NCBI RefSeq assembly: GCF_012927445.1
Contig: NZ_JABBPD010000004.1
Location: 779,039 to 843,038, forward strand
From: Rhodoferax sp.
Lineage (GTDB): Bacteria > Pseudomonadota > Gammaproteobacteria > Burkholderiales > Burkholderiaceae_C
Length of the DNA: 64,000 bases
Direction of reading: 5' to 3'
The position numbers were made by a program, and so were the translations under genes. The notes below the pieces were generated by a model. The model did no database searches, was not told the origin of the DNA, and worked only from the letters and a program-made list of their open reading frames with translations. Positions 9,425 to 17,457 of the stretch are shown in pieces. Within the stretch, counting starts at the first letter, position 1; each line of letters starts with the position of its first letter.

Positions 9425-9430
9425 CCTCCT
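9425..9430 (-). promoter_or_regulatory. Shine-Dalgarno that decides the dksA start
   Basis: A perfect AGGAGG on the minus strand, six bases before GTG at 9418-9416. The alternative ATG at 9583 and the in-frame ATG at 9391 lack a comparable site. Confidence 0.65.
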
Positions 9431-9615
9431 CGCAGAATGGACCTGCGTATCTACTTCCGAAGCCTTTGACGTTATACCCGCAATGCCAGCTGTTGAGGAC
9501 TGACGTTGCGCATCTTCTTTGGCGCGCGAGTTTACAGGCTCCGCCACTGGAAAACCCATCAGTTGCAAAAGCGAGACAAACATTTGGACTTCTGCTTAAA
9601 AATAAGGGCGCCGAA

Positions 9616-10665
9616 TCAAACCAGACTCTGCTCCATGCCCTGCAAAAAGATGTCCTTGGGCAGATCAATGCCGATGAACACCATTTTGCTGGACCGCTTT
9701 TCACCCTCGGCCCAAGCCGGCCCCAGGTCGCTGCCCATCAACTGGTGCACGCCCTGAAAAATCACTTTTCGATCGGTGCCTTGCATGAACAAAACGCCTT
9801 TGTAGCGCAACATGCGCGGGCCGTAAATATTGACGATGGCGCCCAGAAAGTCTTCCAGCTTGGCCGGGTCAAAGGCCCGATCCGATTTGAAGACAAAACT
9901 CTTCACGTCATCATCGTGATGGTGGTGATGTCCGCCGCCTTCGCTGTGCGAGGGATGGTCGCAATGTTCACCGGGCGCGTGGTCATGGCCTTCATGGGCG
10001 GCCTCTTCTTCTTTGAGAAAGTCAGGGTCAATATCGAGCTTGGCATTCAGGTTGAAGCCGCGCAGGTCAAACACTTCACTTAACGCGACTTCACCAAAAT
10101 GCACCGCCTTTTGCGGTGCGCGCGGGTTCATGTGCTTCAAGCGGTGCGTCAAGGCATCGACTTCGTCCTGCCCGACCAGGTCGGTCTTGCTGATGAAAAT
10201 CTGATCGGCAAAGCCGACCTGGCGGCGCGCCTCCTGCCGTTCGTTGAGCTGCGTCGCCGCATGTTTGGCATCGACCAGCGTCAGGATCGAGTCGAGCAGG
10301 TAGCTCTCGGCAATTTCATCGTCCATGAAGAAGGTTTGCGCCACCGGACCGGGGTCCGCCAGGCCGGTGGTCTCGATCACCACGCGGTCAAAGACCAGCT
10401 CGCCCTTGCGCTTTTTCTCGGCCAGATCGCGCAGCGTCGCGCGCAGATCTTCGCGGATGGTGCAGCAAATGCAGCCATTGCTCATCTGGATGATCTGCTC
10501 GGTGGTGTCGGTCACCAGGATGTCGCTGTCGATGTTTTCCTCGCCAAACTCATTCTCAATGACGGCGATTTTCTGGCCATGGGCCTCTTGAAGCACGCGC
10601 TTGAGCAGCGTGGTTTTACCGGAGCCGAGAAAGCCCGTCAGAATGGTTGCAGGAATGAGGCTCAT
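9616..10665 (-). CDS. CobW/ZigA-family metal-chaperone GTPase
   Basis: G3E-family P-loop GTPase that probably delivers zinc to client proteins. It is 349 residues. Walker A GFLGSGKTTLL is near residue 11, and the metal-binding CxCC motif of the family appears as NGCICCTIRE near 64. A histidine/aspartate cluster (around GGHHHHHDDD, near residue 240) is typical of zinc-handling members, followed by the CobW C-terminal domain. It lies just upstream of dksA, and some DksA paralogues share zinc-starvation regulons with ZigA/YciC proteins. No Zur box was identified. Confidence 0.88.
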   Translation of the reverse strand: MSLIPATILTGFLGSGKTTLLKRVLQEAHGQKIAVIENEFGEENIDSDILVTDTTEQIIQMSNGCICCTIREDLRATLRDLAEKKRKGELVFDRVVIETTGLADPGPVAQTFFMDDEIAESYLLDSILTLVDAKHAATQLNERQEARRQVGFADQIFISKTDLVGQDEVDALTHRLKHMNPRAPQKAVHFGEVALSEVFDLRGFNLNAKLDIDPDFLKEEEAAHEGHDHAPGEHCDHPSHSEGGGHHHHHDDDVKSFVFKSDRAFDPAKLEDFLGAIVNIYGPRMLRYKGVLFMQGTDRKVIFQGVHQLMGSDLGPAWAEGEKRSSKMVFIGIDLPKDIFLQGMEQSLV

Positions 10666-10725
10666 CGTTTTTCTCAGTGGGTTGGCGTCAGAAGCAGGGG
10701 AGTGTAGCGGGCCAGGGGCGGCGGC

Positions 10726-11907
10726 TCATTTGCGCATAACCACCAAACCCTTGAGGTATTCACCCTCGGGGAAATTGATCGTCATCGGATGATCCGGGGC
10801 GCCCCCCATGCGCTCGCTGATATAGCCATCGACCCCGGCGTCAATGCCGGCGGAGGCCACAATCTTATGAAACAGGTCGGCGCTGACGCCGCCTGAGCAG
10901 GAATAGGTAAACAAGACGCCGCCCGGTGCCAGCAGCTTGAAGGCGAGCCGGTTGATGTCCTTGTAGGCCCGCGCGGCCCGCTCGGCGTGCGCCACGGTCG
11001 GGGCAAACTTGGGCGGATCAAGCACGATGGCATCAAAAGTTGTGCCGGCGGCACCAAACTGGCGCAACGAGGCATTCACATCGGCATCCATGAAGGTGGT
11101 GCGACTGGCGTCAAACCCATTCAACACCACGTTGGCGGCGGCTTTTTCAAGGGCCGGGCCGGATGAGTCAATCGAGGTGACGTGACCCGCGCCGCCGGTC
11201 AGCGCAGCCACCGTGAAGCCGCCGGTGTAGCAGTAACAATTGAGCACACGCTCAAATTTCAGGCGCCGGCTGTAATCGGCAAACGTCTTGCGGCTGTCGC
11301 GCTGGTCCAGGTAAAAGCCGGTCTTGTGCCCGCTGGCGATGTTGATGGCCAGTTGCCAGTCGTGCTCGCGCAGCACCAGTTCGGTCGGACCCTCCCCGCG
11401 CAACCAGCCGCTCACCTCCGGCAACCCTTCCAGCGCGCGGCCACTGGCGTCGGAGCGCTCATACAACTTGCTCAGGCCGGTGGCGACCAGCAAGGCGTCG
11501 GCCAGCACCGCTTTCCAGCGCTCGGCGCCAGCGGAAAGAAACTGCGCCACCAAGGTGTCGCCATAGCGGTCGACGATGAGCCCCGGCAACCCGTCGGACT
11601 CACCGTGCACCAGCCGCATGCTGTCACTATTTATATCAAATCGGCCTCTAGCCCTTACAGCAGCTGCGCAAGCAGCTATTAAAAACGCAGCACCTATCGA
11701 CTGCGCTTCGTCAAAACTCCAGACCCGGGCCCGGATTTTGGAGCTCGGGCTGAAGGCGGCCCAGGCTAGAAACTGGCCGTCAGCAGATTCCACCCGCACC
11801 GTCTCGCCCGCGTCGGCCGTGCCTTGGGCAATGGCGGACTCAAAGAGCCAGGGATGGCGGCGCAAGAGCGAACGCTCTTTGCCGGCTTTTAATTGAATCG
11901 TTTTCAT
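10726..11907 (-). CDS. rlmI: Class I SAM-dependent rRNA methyltransferase, RlmI-like
   Basis: Probable 23S rRNA m5C methyltransferase. It is 393 residues: an N-terminal PUA domain (KAGKERSLLRRHPWLFESAI), an EEHEE-type linker domain with LVHGESDGLPGLIVDRYGD, and a Rossmann methyltransferase domain. The latter has NCYCYTGGFTVAAL as the SAM loop and DPPKFAP near residue 270 as the catalytic motif. Residues encoded by 11633-11684, between the PUA domain and LVHGE, come from a dispersed repeat translated in frame and rich in alanine. RlmI is the closest named relative; the exact target base is inferred. Confidence 0.88.
   Translation of the reverse strand: MKTIQLKAGKERSLLRRHPWLFESAIAQGTADAGETVRVESADGQFLAWAAFSPSSKIRARVWSFDEAQSIGAAFLIAACAAAVRARGRFDINSDSMRLVHGESDGLPGLIVDRYGDTLVAQFLSAGAERWKAVLADALLVATGLSKLYERSDASGRALEGLPEVSGWLRGEGPTELVLREHDWQLAINIASGHKTGFYLDQRDSRKTFADYSRRLKFERVLNCYCYTGGFTVAALTGGAGHVTSIDSSGPALEKAAANVVLNGFDASRTTFMDADVNASLRQFGAAGTTFDAIVLDPPKFAPTVAHAERAARAYKDINRLAFKLLAPGGVLFTYSCSGGVSADLFHKIVASAGIDAGVDGYISERMGGAPDHPMTINFPEGEYLKGLVVMRK
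11633..11684 (-). repeat. Dispersed repeat copy 1, in frame inside rlmI
   Basis: On the minus strand this reads AATAGCTGCTTGCGCA, a variable middle, then GGGCTAGAGGCC and a trailing TTTGAT. It is the most complete copy of the family found here and is translated as about 17 residues including IAACAAAVRARGRFDI. Other copies lie at 14391, 16096, 39936, 42301, 46994, 62351 and 63319, with weaker ones at 27882 and 44338. Confidence 0.8.
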
Positions 11908-11985
11908 GGCACTGATTGTGGGGCCTAACGAAGGCGACCTTTTCCGGTCACCTGGCGCCGCCCTTGGCCGCGCCAGGGTGCGTCA

Positions 11986-12297
11986 TCAATAAGTGACGGA
12001 CATCGCCGGGACGTCGATCCGGATCATGGGTTTGGCAAGCGCCGCAGACACGGCCTGAACATAGGCCGCGGCCCATTTTTCATCCCCCAGCAAGGCGGCG
12101 CCGGCCGCTTCGGTTACCCGCAGCACCTTGTCCGCCGTCAGAACTTTGCCGCTGGCCCGCAGGGGCTCACAGTCCAGGGCGGTGAACTGGCTGTCAAGCC
12201 AGGTCCGGGCGACGTCGTGGGGCATGGGAGGCGCTTCGCCCACATTGAAATTGAATTCAACCCCTTTGTCCAGGATGACCGATATTTGACTGCGCAT
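11986..12297 (-). CDS. Small conserved-looking protein of unknown function
   Basis: 103 residues from ATG 12297, which has an AAAGG ribosome-binding site 8-10 bases upstream; the longer open frame reaching back into xerC is out of character and rejected. The protein is soluble, starts MRSQISVILDKGVEF and has no motif I recognise. It is 34 bases downstream of xerC on the same strand, so it may be co-transcribed. Codon use resembles its neighbours, which supports a real gene. Function unknown. Confidence 0.7.
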   Translation of the reverse strand: MRSQISVILDKGVEFNFNVGEAPPMPHDVARTWLDSQFTALDCEPLRASGKVLTADKVLRVTEAAGAALLGDEKWAAAYVQAVSAALAKPMIRIDVPAMSVTY

Positions 12298-12331
12298 GAA
12301 GAACCTTTCTATCGAAGGGCTCCAGTGTGCC

Positions 12332-13309
12332 TTACTTCTGACCGGACGACTTGATTTTGGCCCGGGGATGCGCCGCATCGTAGGCCTTGGCCAGATGCTG
12401 AAAGTCCAGCCGGGTGTAGACCTGCGTGGTGGTGATGCTGACGTGGCCGAGCAACTCTTGCACGGCACGCAAATCGCTGCTCGACTGCAGCAGGTGACTG
12501 GCAAAGGAATGGCGCAGCATGTGCGGATGCACGGGCGTGGCCAGCCCGGCTTGCTGGCTGCGGCGCTTCACCCGCTGCCAGATCGATTGCGCGGTCAGCC
12601 GGGTGCCATTGCGCCCGATAAACAAGGCGGCCTGGGCGGTACCGCCCGGCGCCGGCGTGCCCTGCGCGGCCAGCGGCAGCGCCTGATCGCGCAGCGCCAG
12701 CCAGCGCGTCAGCGCTGCAAGCGCCTTGCGGCCCACCGGCACGGTACGTCGTTTGGCGCCCTTGCCCAGCACATGCGCTTCCGCCGCATCCAGATCGATC
12801 CAGCCGGGGGCCGCGAGACTGGCCACCGCGTCCAGGCCAGTCAATTCACCGACGCGCAGGCCGCTGCCATAGAGCAATTCGACGATGGCGGCGTCGCGCG
12901 CTTCCAGCCACGGATCGTTGCGGTCACTGGCAAAACGGGCCAGTTGCACGGAATCGTCCACACTCAGGGCTTTCGGCAAAGGCTTGCCGGCCTTGGGCGC
13001 GCGGACATCCTGCACCGGGTTGCTATGGACCAAGCCTTCGCGCCCGAGCCAGACGTAAAAACCGCGCCAGCCCGACAGAATCAGGGCAATGCCGCGGCCG
13101 CTGCGCCCGCCGCCATGCATCTGCGCGACCCAACGCCGGATGTGGCTGTTTTGGACCTGGGTCAGGGCGACGCTGACCTGCGCGGCATAGCCTTGAAGCT
13201 TTTGGAGGTCCAGCGAATACAGCGTGACCGTGCGCTCGGCCAGGCGTTTTTCGAACCGCACATGCGCCAGGTAGCGCTCGATCAGGACGGCGTCGTCAAC
13301 CACCGGCAC
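12332..13309 (-). CDS. xerC: Site-specific tyrosine recombinase XerC
   Basis: Acts with XerD at dif to resolve chromosome dimers. It is 325 residues. The N-terminal SAM-like core-binding domain covers about residues 1-105. The catalytic domain shows the first arginine in LYGSGLRVGELTGL, the second box HPHMLRHSFASHLL (HxxR) and the nucleophile tyrosine in TTQVYTRLDFQ. Located with DUF484 and dapF, the classical dapF-yigA-xerC arrangement of proteobacteria, which favours XerC over XerD. Confidence 0.95.
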   Translation of the reverse strand: MPVVDDAVLIERYLAHVRFEKRLAERTVTLYSLDLQKLQGYAAQVSVALTQVQNSHIRRWVAQMHGGGRSGRGIALILSGWRGFYVWLGREGLVHSNPVQDVRAPKAGKPLPKALSVDDSVQLARFASDRNDPWLEARDAAIVELLYGSGLRVGELTGLDAVASLAAPGWIDLDAAEAHVLGKGAKRRTVPVGRKALAALTRWLALRDQALPLAAQGTPAPGGTAQAALFIGRNGTRLTAQSIWQRVKRRSQQAGLATPVHPHMLRHSFASHLLQSSSDLRAVQELLGHVSITTTQVYTRLDFQHLAKAYDAAHPRAKIKSSGQK

Positions 13310-13315
13310 AAGCCA

Positions 13316-14002
13316 CTACCGCAGGCGGGTCAGCGCGGCGCTGGCCAGTTCGGCAATGCGCTCCAGAAAGTCGGTGCCCATGGTGTTGTTGAAACGCTGG
13401 GCGTCCGGCGACGCCAGCACCAGCATGCCAAAGGCTGGCGCCGTGCTGCCCACCAGCCCGGCGCGCAGCGGCAGAATCGCCAGCGAGATGGCGGCCTGCG
13501 GTTCGGGCAGCCAGCTGATGGCCTCGAAACCGGTGTTCAAGCCACAGTACGGCTCCATCAGCGAGGAGGCGAACAGTTTGGCGTCGTCACTCACGCCCAG
13601 CGCAAAGTTGGCAGCGGCAAACTCGGGCGCCACGTCCCACACCTTGATGCCGACCTGGGGCACCAGGAACTGATGCTGAATTTCTTCGGCAATCTGTCCC
13701 GGCAAGGCCTGCAGGTCGGTGGTCAGAAACAGGTCGCGCGCCCAGCGCAGCAACTTGTCGGACAAGATGACGTTCTCGTTGACATTGCGCAGCATGCCCA
13801 TGATGCGCTGCTCCAGCACCCGGATCTTGTCGCGCAGCATCTCCGCCTGGCGCTCCTGCAGGCTCACGGCGCGCTGGCTGTGCGGGCTGGTGAGTTGCAC
13901 GGCGGCCAGCAATTCGGCGTGGCGCTCAAAAAATTCGGGGGTATTGGCCAGGTAGTTGGCAATATCGTCTTCGGTCAGGGGATTGGTGAAGGAGGTAGTC
14001 AT
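13316..14002 (-). CDS. DUF484 family protein (YigA-like)
   Basis: 228 residues, GAF-like fold family of unknown biochemical role. The N-terminal signature [19 protein letters not shown] is typical, followed by a short coiled coil and the GAF-like domain with [19 protein letters not shown] towards the end. It overlaps dapF by 4 bases and lies 6 bases before xerC, the same order as in E. coli dapF-yigA-xerC. Function not known. Confidence 0.92.
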   Translation of the reverse strand: MTTSFTNPLTEDDIANYLANTPEFFERHAELLAAVQLTSPHSQRAVSLQERQAEMLRDKIRVLEQRIMGMLRNVNENVILSDKLLRWARDLFLTTDLQALPGQIAEEIQHQFLVPQVGIKVWDVAPEFAAANFALGVSDDAKLFASSLMEPYCGLNTGFEAISWLPEPQAAISLAILPLRAGLVGSTAPAFGMLVLASPDAQRFNNTMGTDFLERIAELASAALTRLR

Positions 14003-14874
14003 AGGTAGTCAGGTAAATCAATTTCGCCGTGAAAAACAGTGGTGGCCGGGCCCGTCATCATCACCGGCGAGGCGAGACCGGCCCAGGAAATCGTCAAGGT
14101 GCCGCCGCGGGTCTGCACATCCACCTTGTCGTCGAGCAGTCCCAGCCGGATGCCCGCCACCACGGCAGCGCACGCGCCGGAGCCGCAGGCCAGGGTTTCG
14201 CCGGTACCGCGCTCAAACACGCGCAGCCGAATGTGGCGGCGGTCCACCACCTGCATGAAGCCGGCATTCACCCGCTTGGGAAAACTGGGGTGGTTTTCAA
14301 TCAACGGCCCTTGCAGCAGCACCGGCGCCGTGTCCACCTCGTCCACCACTTGCACGGCGTGCGGATTGCCCATCGACACCACTGCTACATAAACAATAGC
14401 TTCCTGCGCAGGTTCCACGAGGGCTAGCGGCCATTTTTGCCATGAACCAGCGGCTTGCGGCGTCAAACCGGCCGCATTAAATGGAATCTCGGCCAGCTCA
14501 AACACCGGCGCGCCCATGTTCACCGTCACCCGGCCATCGGGCATCAGCCGGGGTTCAATCACGCCGGCCTTGGTTTGCACCCGGATCGCATCCTGGGTGG
14601 TCAGACCCTGGTCCCGCACAAAGCGGGCAAAGCAGCGCGCGCCGTTGCCGCACTGCTCCACCTCAGAGCCATCGGCGTTGTGGATGACGTACTCAAAGTC
14701 GATGCCCGGCGCGGGCGACGGGCGCACCGTCAAAATCTGGTCGGCACCGACGCCGAAGTGGCGGTCGGCCAGAAAGCGGTACTGCGCGGGGGACAGGCCG
14801 AGCCGCTGCCGGGTTTCGTCGAGCACCACAAAGTCGTTGCCGGCACCCTGCATTTTGGTGAAACTGATTCGCAT
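13999..14874 (-). CDS. dapF: Diaminopimelate epimerase
   Basis: Interconverts LL- and meso-diaminopimelate for lysine and peptidoglycan synthesis. From ATG 14874 it is 291 residues and starts [19 protein letters not shown], the standard N-terminus; the frame runs 14 codons further upstream without support. The two active-site cysteines are in EQCGNGARC and ACGSGACA, and SMGNPHAV is also present. A segment before SMGNPHAV (about residues 157-176) is encoded by a dispersed repeat in antisense orientation, slightly lengthening the usual loop. It heads the dapF-DUF484-xerC run. Confidence 0.96.
   Translation of the reverse strand: MRISFTKMQGAGNDFVVLDETRQRLGLSPAQYRFLADRHFGVGADQILTVRPSPAPGIDFEYVIHNADGSEVEQCGNGARCFARFVRDQGLTTQDAIRVQTKAGVIEPRLMPDGRVTVNMGAPVFELAEIPFNAAGLTPQAAGSWQKWPLALVEPAQEAIVYVAVVSMGNPHAVQVVDEVDTAPVLLQGPLIENHPSFPKRVNAGFMQVVDRRHIRLRVFERGTGETLACGSGACAAVVAGIRLGLLDDKVDVQTRGGTLTISWAGLASPVMMTGPATTVFHGEIDLPDYL
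14391..14438 (+). repeat. Dispersed repeat copy 2, inside dapF (antisense)
   Basis: On the plus strand AATAGCTTCCTGCGCA, a ten-base middle, then GGGCTAGCGGCC and a T-run. It lies within dapF and is read on the opposite strand, giving residues around [13 protein letters not shown] just before the conserved SMGNPHAV. Confidence 0.72.
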
Positions 14875-14943
14875 GCGGGAATTATCCCTGCATCGCAGGC
14901 GCAGCCGCGCTCCCACCGGCGTAATTCATTGCAAAATCACGCC

Positions 14944-16599
14944 ATGGCACGCCCCACCCAACTCCTCCATCCCCCGCGTGAACCCGCGCCCACCCGCCCT
15001 GCCGCCACCGTGCTGCTGCTGCGCGACTCGGCCAGCGGCATTGAAGTGCTGATGACGCGCCGCTCCATGACCGCCAGTTTTGTCCCGGGCGCTTATGTCT
15101 TTCCAGGCGGCGGCGTGGACGCGCTGGACGAGTTGAGCCACGGCCAGACGAAGCGGCGTGCCACCCAAAGTGACCTGCACCTGACACAGGCCATCGCCGC
15201 CATCCGCGAAAGTTTTGAAGAATTGGGCGTGCTGCTGGCGCGCCGGGCCGACGGCTCAGCCGCCGACCAGTCTGACGTTGACGCGCTCGACCGCGCCGAA
15301 CCGTTCGCCGCCCAATGCCAGACGCTGGGCCTGACGCTGGCGGCCGACGAGGTGTTTGTGCTGGCCCACTGGATCACCGATCGCGATATGCCGCGCCGCT
15401 TTGATGTGCCGTTTTTGGTGGCCCGCATGCCCGCAGGGCAAACGCCGGTGGCCGATGAGACCGAGCAGTTCGAGCCGGTGTGGGTGCGCGCCGCCGAGGC
15501 GCTGGCGCGGCACAAAGCCGGCCAGTTTTTCATTATTTTCCCGACCATCCGCACGCTGGAACGGCTGCAGGACTACGCCACGGTCGACGCCGTGCTGCAA
15601 GCCTGCGCCGCCACCGAGCAGCCGCTGTGGAGTTGCTGCCCGCGTACCGGCCTGCTGGCCGGCGCGGAAGCCCGCTACATGGAGCACGAGCAGCCGTATG
15701 GCGAACTGGCGCTGGTCTGCCCGGACGGGCACATCGTGCACCCGCTGGACTGGCAAACCGAGCAACCGGTGGCGCTGCTGAAAAACGTGCAGCGCCTCAC
15801 CGCGCCCAACCCCGGCGCAATGACCGGACCCGGCACCAACAGTTACCTGGTGGGCGACCCGCATACCGGCTACATCGTCATTGATCCCGGGCCAGCCGAC
15901 CCCGAGCACCTGGAAAAGCTGTGGCGCGCCGCCGGCGGCGACATCCGCATGATTGTGTGCACCCACTCTCACCCGGACCATTCGCCCGGCGCCAAACCGC
16001 TACAGGCCCTGTGCGACACCCGACCGCCGATTTTGGGCCTGCCGTCCGCCCCCACGGCACGGGCGCACAGTGCCTTCACGCCCGACAGGTCGCTACAAAA
16101 TAATGAGCTACTTACGCTTAAGGGACGGGGGCTAGCGCCTGATTTGACACATACCTTGATGGTCCTTCACACCCCCGGCCACGCGGCCAACCACCTGTGT
16201 CTGGTGCTGCTGGAAGACGGCTTGCTGTTCAGCGGCGACCACATCCTGAACGGCAGCACCACGGTGATTGACCCGCCGGATGGCGAGATGACGGCCTACC
16301 TCGATTCGCTCGACCTGTTAAGCGCCGCCTGCACGGCGCACCGGATTGACTTCATCCTGCCCGCGCACGGCTACGTCATCGGCGGCTTTGCCGGCGAGGC
16401 CGCTGGCGCCATTGCCCACCTGAAGGCGCACCGATTGAGGCGCGAAGCCAAAATTCTCCAGGTGATGCAGGCGCAGCCGAACGGCACGCTGGACGACTGG
16501 GTCGCCGCGGCGTACGACGACGTGCCGCCGCGCATGTGGCCGGTGGCCAAACGCTCGCTAACGGCGCATGTCGCGCGCATCGAAGCCTTACAACCGTGA
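14944..16599 (+). CDS. NUDIX / metallo-beta-lactamase-fold fusion hydrolase
   Basis: 551 residues from ATG 14944. Residues 1-~250 form a NUDIX-type domain (VFPGGGVDALDE, then IRESFEELGVLL matching the REXXEEXG core with the first Glu pair altered). Residues ~270-500 are a metallo-beta-lactamase domain with THSHPDHSPGA (HxHxDH), HTPGHAANHLCL, SGDHIL and PAHG as metal ligands. The last ~60 residues resemble the winged helix of LACTB2-like proteins. It probably hydrolyses a nucleotide- or CoA-type substrate, unknown which. The linker around LLTLKGRGLAPDL is encoded by a dispersed repeat. Divergent from dapF, 69 bases apart. Confidence 0.85.
   Translation: MARPTQLLHPPREPAPTRPAATVLLLRDSASGIEVLMTRRSMTASFVPGAYVFPGGGVDALDELSHGQTKRRATQSDLHLTQAIAAIRESFEELGVLLARRADGSAADQSDVDALDRAEPFAAQCQTLGLTLAADEVFVLAHWITDRDMPRRFDVPFLVARMPAGQTPVADETEQFEPVWVRAAEALARHKAGQFFIIFPTIRTLERLQDYATVDAVLQACAATEQPLWSCCPRTGLLAGAEARYMEHEQPYGELALVCPDGHIVHPLDWQTEQPVALLKNVQRLTAPNPGAMTGPGTNSYLVGDPHTGYIVIDPGPADPEHLEKLWRAAGGDIRMIVCTHSHPDHSPGAKPLQALCDTRPPILGLPSAPTARAHSAFTPDRSLQNNELLTLKGRGLAPDLTHTLMVLHTPGHAANHLCLVLLEDGLLFSGDHILNGSTTVIDPPDGEMTAYLDSLDLLSAACTAHRIDFILPAHGYVIGGFAGEAAGAIAHLKAHRLRREAKILQVMQAQPNGTLDDWVAAAYDDVPPRMWPVAKRSLTAHVARIEALQP
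16096..16148 (+). repeat. Dispersed repeat copy 3, in frame inside the NUDIX-MBL gene
   Basis: AAAATAATGAGCTACTTACG, then GGGACGGGGGCTAGCGCC and GATTTGA. It is in the sense orientation and is translated as about 17 residues between the HxHxDH motif and the VLHTPGHAANH motif. Confidence 0.78.
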
Positions 16600-16611
16600 G
16601 CGCGTAGCGCC

Positions 16612-17430
16612 TTGCCCGCCCTCATCGTGGCCGGTCTGGCCCTGCTTTTTATTCTCTGGCTGCTGGGCCAGCCCTACTGGACCCGGCGCCAGCGCGACAA
16701 GCTGCGGGCCCAGCCGTTTCCCGACGCCTGGCGCGACATCCTGAAGCAGCGCGTACCCTACGTGCGCGCCCTGCCCGCCGATTTGCAGCGGCAGCTTGAA
16801 CAGCACATCCAGGTGTTTGTGGCCGAGAAAGCCTTCATCGGTTGCGCTGGCCTGGTCATGACCGACGAAATGCGGATCACGATTGCGGCGCAAGCCTGCC
16901 TGCTGCTGCTCAACCGCCCGCGCGGCTACTACCCCAACTTGCGCCAGATTCTGGTGTACCCGGGCGGCTTCGTGGTGCAGCGGGCGCAGACCGACGACAG
17001 CGGCGTGGCGCATCACGCGCGCGAGGCCCTGTCCGGCGAATCCTGGTCGCAGGGCCAGGTCATTCTGTCGTGGCACGACGCGCTGGAAGGCGCCGCCATG
17101 CCCCACGATGGCCAAAACGTGGTGATCCATGAATTCGCCCACCAGCTCGACCAGGAAACGGGCGCTGCCAACGGCGCCCCGGTGCTGGCACGGCGCGACC
17201 AATACGCCCGCTGGTCGCAGGTGCTCGGAGCCGAGTTTGCGCAACTGCAGGCGCGCAGCGCGCACCGCCAAACCTCCTTGTTCAGCGACTACGGCGCCAC
17301 CGACCCGGCTGAATTTTTCGCCGTCATCTCCGAAGTCTTCTTTGAGCAACCGCAACGCATGGCCGCCGAGCACCCGGCGCTCTACCGCGAACTCGCCCTG
17401 CTGTACCGCCTCGATCCGCTGAGTTGGTAA
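16612..17430 (+). CDS. mtfA: MtfA-family (M90) zinc peptidase
   Basis: Relative of E. coli MtfA, which binds the glucose-repressor Mlc and has peptidase activity. It is 272 residues. Here the N-terminus has one membrane segment (about residues 3-18), followed by the soluble domain with the metal motif VIHEFAHQLDQETG (HEFAH). AEFFAVISEVFFEQP near residue 230 supplies the downstream glutamate. The likely start is TTG at 16612; no ATG is near, and a GTG at 16627 is the alternative. It lies 12 bases after the NUDIX-MBL stop, so the two may be co-transcribed. Confidence 0.88.
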   Translation: MPALIVAGLALLFILWLLGQPYWTRRQRDKLRAQPFPDAWRDILKQRVPYVRALPADLQRQLEQHIQVFVAEKAFIGCAGLVMTDEMRITIAAQACLLLLNRPRGYYPNLRQILVYPGGFVVQRAQTDDSGVAHHAREALSGESWSQGQVILSWHDALEGAAMPHDGQNVVIHEFAHQLDQETGAANGAPVLARRDQYARWSQVLGAEFAQLQARSAHRQTSLFSDYGATDPAEFFAVISEVFFEQPQRMAAEHPALYRELALLYRLDPLSW

Positions 17431-17457
17431 AGCGCCGGCACGGTTAACATCCAGCCA

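Noticed and set aside
12296-14008. A 570-codon open frame on the plus strand
   Set aside because: It runs antisense through xerC and the DUF484 gene, which both have complete motifs and operon-like overlaps. The translated sequence is Arg/Gln/His/Gly-rich without any recognisable fold.
14455-14943. Upstream extension of the NUDIX-MBL frame
   Set aside because: It lies antisense to dapF; the protein-like sequence begins at ATG 14944.
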